64,000 bases of DNA from an uncultured Lentisphaerota bacterium (GTDB lineage Bacteria; Verrucomicrobiota; Kiritimatiellia; CAIQIC01). Position numbers and translations under genes: made by a program. Numbering within the stretch: the first letter of the stretch is position 1; the number at the start of each line of letters is the position of its first letter. The stretch lies in the NCBI GenBank assembly GCA_903889245.1, contig CAISWQ010000046.1, positions 19,251 through 83,250 of the forward strand. The letters are read 5' to 3'. Below are positions 62,201 through 64,000 of this stretch, piece after piece. The notes below the pieces were generated by a model, which searched no databases, had not been told where the DNA came from, and saw only the letters and a list, made by a program, of their open reading frames with translations.

Positions 62201-62696
62201 CCTTTTGGTTGAGACAGTCGTGTCGAATTCAGTCACCTTTACCAGGCAACAGGCAGGAACATCAGCGACGACCCATTCCACAAATGCATTGGTCTATGCC
62301 CTGAGCGACATCATGCGGTGGAATCTGCCGATCGATTCCGACAACGCGCATGATCACATGGTTGACGTGACGAATGCGCTTTCGTCAGCACTCGGTTCGT
62401 ACAGCTTGTCGTATGTCAAACTGCCGGTGCTGTTCCACAGGGTCGGAGGCGATTTCTTCGCGGGCAGTGCCAACCTCGTAAACTGCCTTGTTTACCCTGG
62501 GCAAGGCATCTACATGCAGACCACTGGCAATGCTGACTTCGACGGGTACGTCACCTCGCATGTCTCCGGTGCGGTGTTCATCAACATCTGGGATCAGTAT
62601 CACCGCTACAAAGGCGAGGTCCATTGCGGAACGGCAACCCGGCGCACCGTTAACCTGTCGCCGCCATGGTGGGACAAGGTGCCTGGCTGGCAGTGA
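59226..62696 (+). CDS. Secreted protein with animal-type protein-arginine deiminase domain
   Basis: 1,156 residues. N-terminal signal/anchor (LLVVLAYLGTVTLLAQA), then three NxGQ(L/A)K repeats (INQGQLKW, VNLGQLKN, ANIGQAKY, residues ~52-155) and a DTDADGLPDWWEML calcium-type loop. The C-terminal ~400 residues match peptidylarginine deiminases: WAQD (Asp784, equivalent to PAD4 Asp350), GNVMVTPPLT, LVGHVDEVISF (His887, Asp889; PAD4 His471, Asp473), NLVNCLV and KGEVHCGTATRR (Cys1134; PAD4 Cys645) followed by WWDKVPGW. All four catalytic residues are in order, so it should convert protein arginine to citrulline, probably Ca2+-dependent and outside the cell. A ~75-residue insertion separates Asp889 from Cys1134. 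Base composition looks less GC-rich from ~59,880 on. Confidence 0.88.
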   Translation: MKKLFKRPYGPLLVVLAYLGTVTLLAQAPAWWTNRAVLLTGPGVVTNDFAPINQGQLKWLATQAKAEFDEKWQVLGGAGSNITALVAGFSTNNNYRPVNLGQLKNTVAPFYERLQALDLASGYPAGAGSPYPWSNSTNPPRDFALANIGQAKYVFSFDLAGVNITTNTDTDADGLPDWWEMLAVGNRTGTAPQDDPMGIGLPNSERLRMGIAPTQRVNVVTLGQSDLTFEVKAVESHRSKTIGFQDFASRVNPELTPAYFLQQEEHEALEDSLGMLCQGEGPDIWRTRYIFWLHDYLERVVVPDGVRTGGWQYAWNLFIHNESAWGYDTYDETAAGSAVWASNEVCTGRADYQVSRWLDDLFGPPLNTNETATVAWTNQVHTVPHEPLCSSYNCEVYPWSYFAQQGNPMNWVEDSRTSNSLIYTIMIDGSLLWGQTGCTNGEAVLTLSQVFTTAILNQIVTNDLAKEDPFNNLAWDQQWSYDFHGNRLTQMSYDAKSYRYLTADEQQLEARKIIYRVSCTNQALLQSGTVYRLNLAHIFTPDGATTNCLQAATNLFVQYTGGSQIVFNASGTLLNAPATHGEVNIYILKVDLDADTDRDGTVEDTDDDSGEDAWTLSRGAFTIPASVSSLYQPYKLDILPPVVVRKPPVFPTGHKLRLHRQTGSSNLRILDSSSNVVVALSDDYDIPGPYPLTNDLTFYAVSQVSRSGTIGANAFEYLLDLQELDAANSVVCTDTIRLKVAPMILPWDGDSVERVYATTLFPAGVTNIPNMDRINSSGTQWAQDFVKFTKSQFAVPSVADVVADLRHSDAGDFVQQLCPATGTLRRVEWDTDGDGGNVMVTPPLTDAFYGKGIVGDKWLNADPYIEAQRVQTNVITTIPTSWLLVGHVDEVISFANASTVLISDPWTAANLIHDGITNNEGTNILWYGTTPLSDPTTKKSYLEIAVETTGGGAFKTNAIPSPGMSGTTNSVTLTFPANVFDPGDFVRVDNEVLLVETVVSNSVTFTRQQAGTSATTHSTNALVYALSDIMRWNLPIDSDNAHDHMVDVTNALSSALGSYSLSYVKLPVLFHRVGGDFFAGSANLVNCLVYPGQGIYMQTTGNADFDGYVTSHVSGAVFINIWDQYHRYKGEVHCGTATRRTVNLSPPWWDKVPGWQ

Positions 62697-62719
62697 GGCA
62701 GACCGGGAAAGGAGACTGC

Positions 62720-63550
62720 ATGACACTCTATTGGACATTGGCAATGCTTCTGATCTTTGCGCAGATCGGACGTGGCGAAACAGCGGAACAAGTCCACAAG
62801 CAACTGGAAGACGCTGCCGCTGCGAAAGGAACTCTCTATACGACCTCCCGAAATGCTCTTGTGAATCTTGGCAGCAACGCCGTGCCTCGCTTGGTGGAGA
62901 TATCGGCCAATGCGAACGAGCCTTGGCAAGTCCGCCTCATGGCCGGCATCGTCGCGGAGCGCATTCAACGACCTGCCGAGATAGCGTCCCTGACCCAAAC
63001 GAACTGGCACGAGGATCCAGAATACAATACCGATTGGGACCGGAACAGGGAAGGACCGGTACTAGGCCTGGCACCGCTGGTTACGAAGAGATACCGCGAG
63101 AAGACCCTTTGGTGGTCCTATATGGAACTGATCTGGAAGGAAACCGGCGAGCATTCACACAACCCCAAGATGCACGAGTGGGCGTGGCGTGGCATTGCTC
63201 GGCAAGCGTGCGAGAACTGCTCGACATACGATCTCCTGGTGAAGGTTCTTGAGGAGCGTATTCGGGCCGACGTGGAGTTCAAGAACCGTGAGCGATGGGG
63301 AGAGTTCGAGTTCTTGCTCAACAGCAAGACCAATACACCTCTGCCGTTTCTTCTGGAGATTATTCCGCTGGCTCCTGTCAAAAACCCTGAAGTCACCCTT
63401 CGCAAGGCGATTCAGAACATGGCGCAACCTGAGGACGCTTCCTTGATCGAAAAGCACTACACGGACAAGGGGCAAGACATTCCGGCGATGTTGCGGGAAC
63501 CTTTGCGGCATCTGAAAGAGCGACAAAACCGGAGTGCCGCGGTTCCATAA
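62720..63550 (+). CDS. Secreted helical protein downstream of PAD
   Basis: 276 residues from ATG 62720, AAAGGAG upstream. Signal MTLYWTLAMLLIFAQIGRG. The rest is mainly helical, with HEAT-like pairs (NALVNLGSNAVPRLVEISANA, TLRKAIQNMAQPEDASLIEKH). No family recognised. It starts 23 bp after the PAD gene and shares its lower GC, so it is probably co-transcribed and co-inherited; a role as chaperone, inhibitor or anchor is speculation. Confidence 0.65.
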   Translation: MTLYWTLAMLLIFAQIGRGETAEQVHKQLEDAAAAKGTLYTTSRNALVNLGSNAVPRLVEISANANEPWQVRLMAGIVAERIQRPAEIASLTQTNWHEDPEYNTDWDRNREGPVLGLAPLVTKRYREKTLWWSYMELIWKETGEHSHNPKMHEWAWRGIARQACENCSTYDLLVKVLEERIRADVEFKNRERWGEFEFLLNSKTNTPLPFLLEIIPLAPVKNPEVTLRKAIQNMAQPEDASLIEKHYTDKGQDIPAMLREPLRHLKERQNRSAAVP

Positions 63551-63950
63551 CGGCCGTTCGGACTTCATCTGTCCCTTGTTCTTCACGGCGCTGTGCGCGC
63601 GCACAACATTTCGGGCGACGCCGGGTACGGGGTCAGGTCTGTATATTTATACAAATGGGGGGGCACAGGGTTACGTCTCCAGATTCAAGAATTGATTGGG
63701 GGCGGTTAGGGCCAAAGCTTGCATGGTGAATAACGCCTACGGTGGGGCGGAATTAGAGCGGACGCTGTCAGGGCGTGAGCGCAGGAGTACCAAGGCTTGG
63801 AAAAACCAGCGCCGACTTTTTCCAATCCTTGGAAAAAATACGCGGTCCGGTTTCCAAGGTCCCGCATGCACATAATAAGTGCACCACCGAAAGCGGACGG
63901 GTACACCTAACGGTTGTTGGACCTAACAACCCCCGCAAGGAGACCCGTCC
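63551..63950. other. 400-bp gene-free region with palindromes and IS edge
   Basis: It holds, in order: GGGGTCAGGTCT (63629-63640), a motif often seen near REP/IS200-type transposases; a TGTATA-TT-TATACA inverted repeat at 63640-63653; a G7 run; array 14; and an inverted repeat TGCAC/GTGCA near 63868-63885. No credible gene. Confidence 0.6.
63787..63859. repeat. TTTCCAA palindrome array 14 (2 units plus a half site)
   Basis: Units at 63787-63803 (left arm altered) and 63819-63835, centres 32 bp apart. A third left arm TTTCCAAGG at 63851-63859 lies in register but its right arm is missing, as if cut by insertion of the downstream IS30 element. Confidence 0.8.
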
Positions 63951-64000
63951 ATGAAGCGAGAGTACACGCAGTTGACTGAAAAAGAACGCCAGGAAATCGC
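63951..64000 (+). mobile_element. IS30-family transposase, 5' end only
   Basis: ATG 63951 with AAGGAG upstream; the first codons read MKREYTQLTEKERQEI, the typical helix-turn-helix opening of IS30 transposases (YxQLTxxER). The gene runs off the window. The left inverted repeat could not be fixed; it should lie between about 63860 and 63950. Confidence 0.75.

Noticed and set aside
63706..63906. Short minus-strand gene across array 14
   Set aside because: Its translation is largely the palindrome sequence and lacks a ribosome site.

Overview
The window is high-GC DNA (roughly two thirds G+C by eye) that reads as a member of the Verrucomicrobiota/Kiritimatiellota branch of the PVC bacteria. This is inferred from the density of secreted S1 sulfatases (12 genes), the PmoA/DUF6807, Gfo/Idh/MocA and UroD-like genes typical of those polysaccharide degraders, the small 'HLLGLGLDN' protein, and the NxGQLK repeat module in a large secreted protein. 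No rRNA or phylogenetic marker other than dnaE is present, so the taxon is an inference.

Left and centre (1-47,187): an almost unbroken run of minus-strand genes for degrading a sulfated, rhamnose-bearing polysaccharide. It holds eleven minus-strand sulfatases plus one on the plus strand, two alpha-L-rhamnosidase types (GH78-like, GH106-like), three GH5-like TIM-barrel hydrolases, a GH28/49-like beta-helix enzyme, a six-hairpin glycosidase, a GH123/DUF4091-like protein with a discoidin domain, a sialidase-like BNR protein and a LamG/DUF1080-like protein. A coupled operon (12,968-17,502) of PmoA-like, two oxidoreductases and a UroD-family protein lies inside it. Nearly all products carry Sec or Tat signals, so breakdown is probably periplasmic or extracellular. 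No SusCD, TonB-dependent transporter or sulfatase-maturing enzyme is visible. Many genes overlap by 4 bp (ATGA/GTGA).

Right of that (47,190-57,087) is more ordinary chromosome: DUF3574, a PH-domain membrane protein, tRNA-Asp, two small proteins, a pseudopilin, an FHA protein, a GH10 xylanase and dnaE.

Far right (57,300-63,550, plus strand): a four-gene cassette encoding a YadA-head-like repeat protein, a coiled-coil protein, a 1,156-residue secreted protein whose C-terminal half is an animal-type protein-arginine deiminase (PAD), and a helical secreted protein. A 12-base C tract sits between the -35 and -10 of its likely promoter. The window ends in the start of an IS30-family transposase.

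Two non-coding systems stand out. First, a 17-bp palindrome TTTCCAANNNTTGGAAA occurs 37 times (plus a half site) at 14 intergenic loci. Within a locus the palindrome centres are 31 or 32 bp apart (three helical turns) with one exception, and most arrays begin only 3-10 bp after a stop codon. Second, a tandem double-HTH ArsR-like regulator is bracketed and bisected by three perfect palindromes (26, 32 and 44 bp) sharing one core: upstream of the gene, inside its inter-domain linker, and between it and the next sulfatase.
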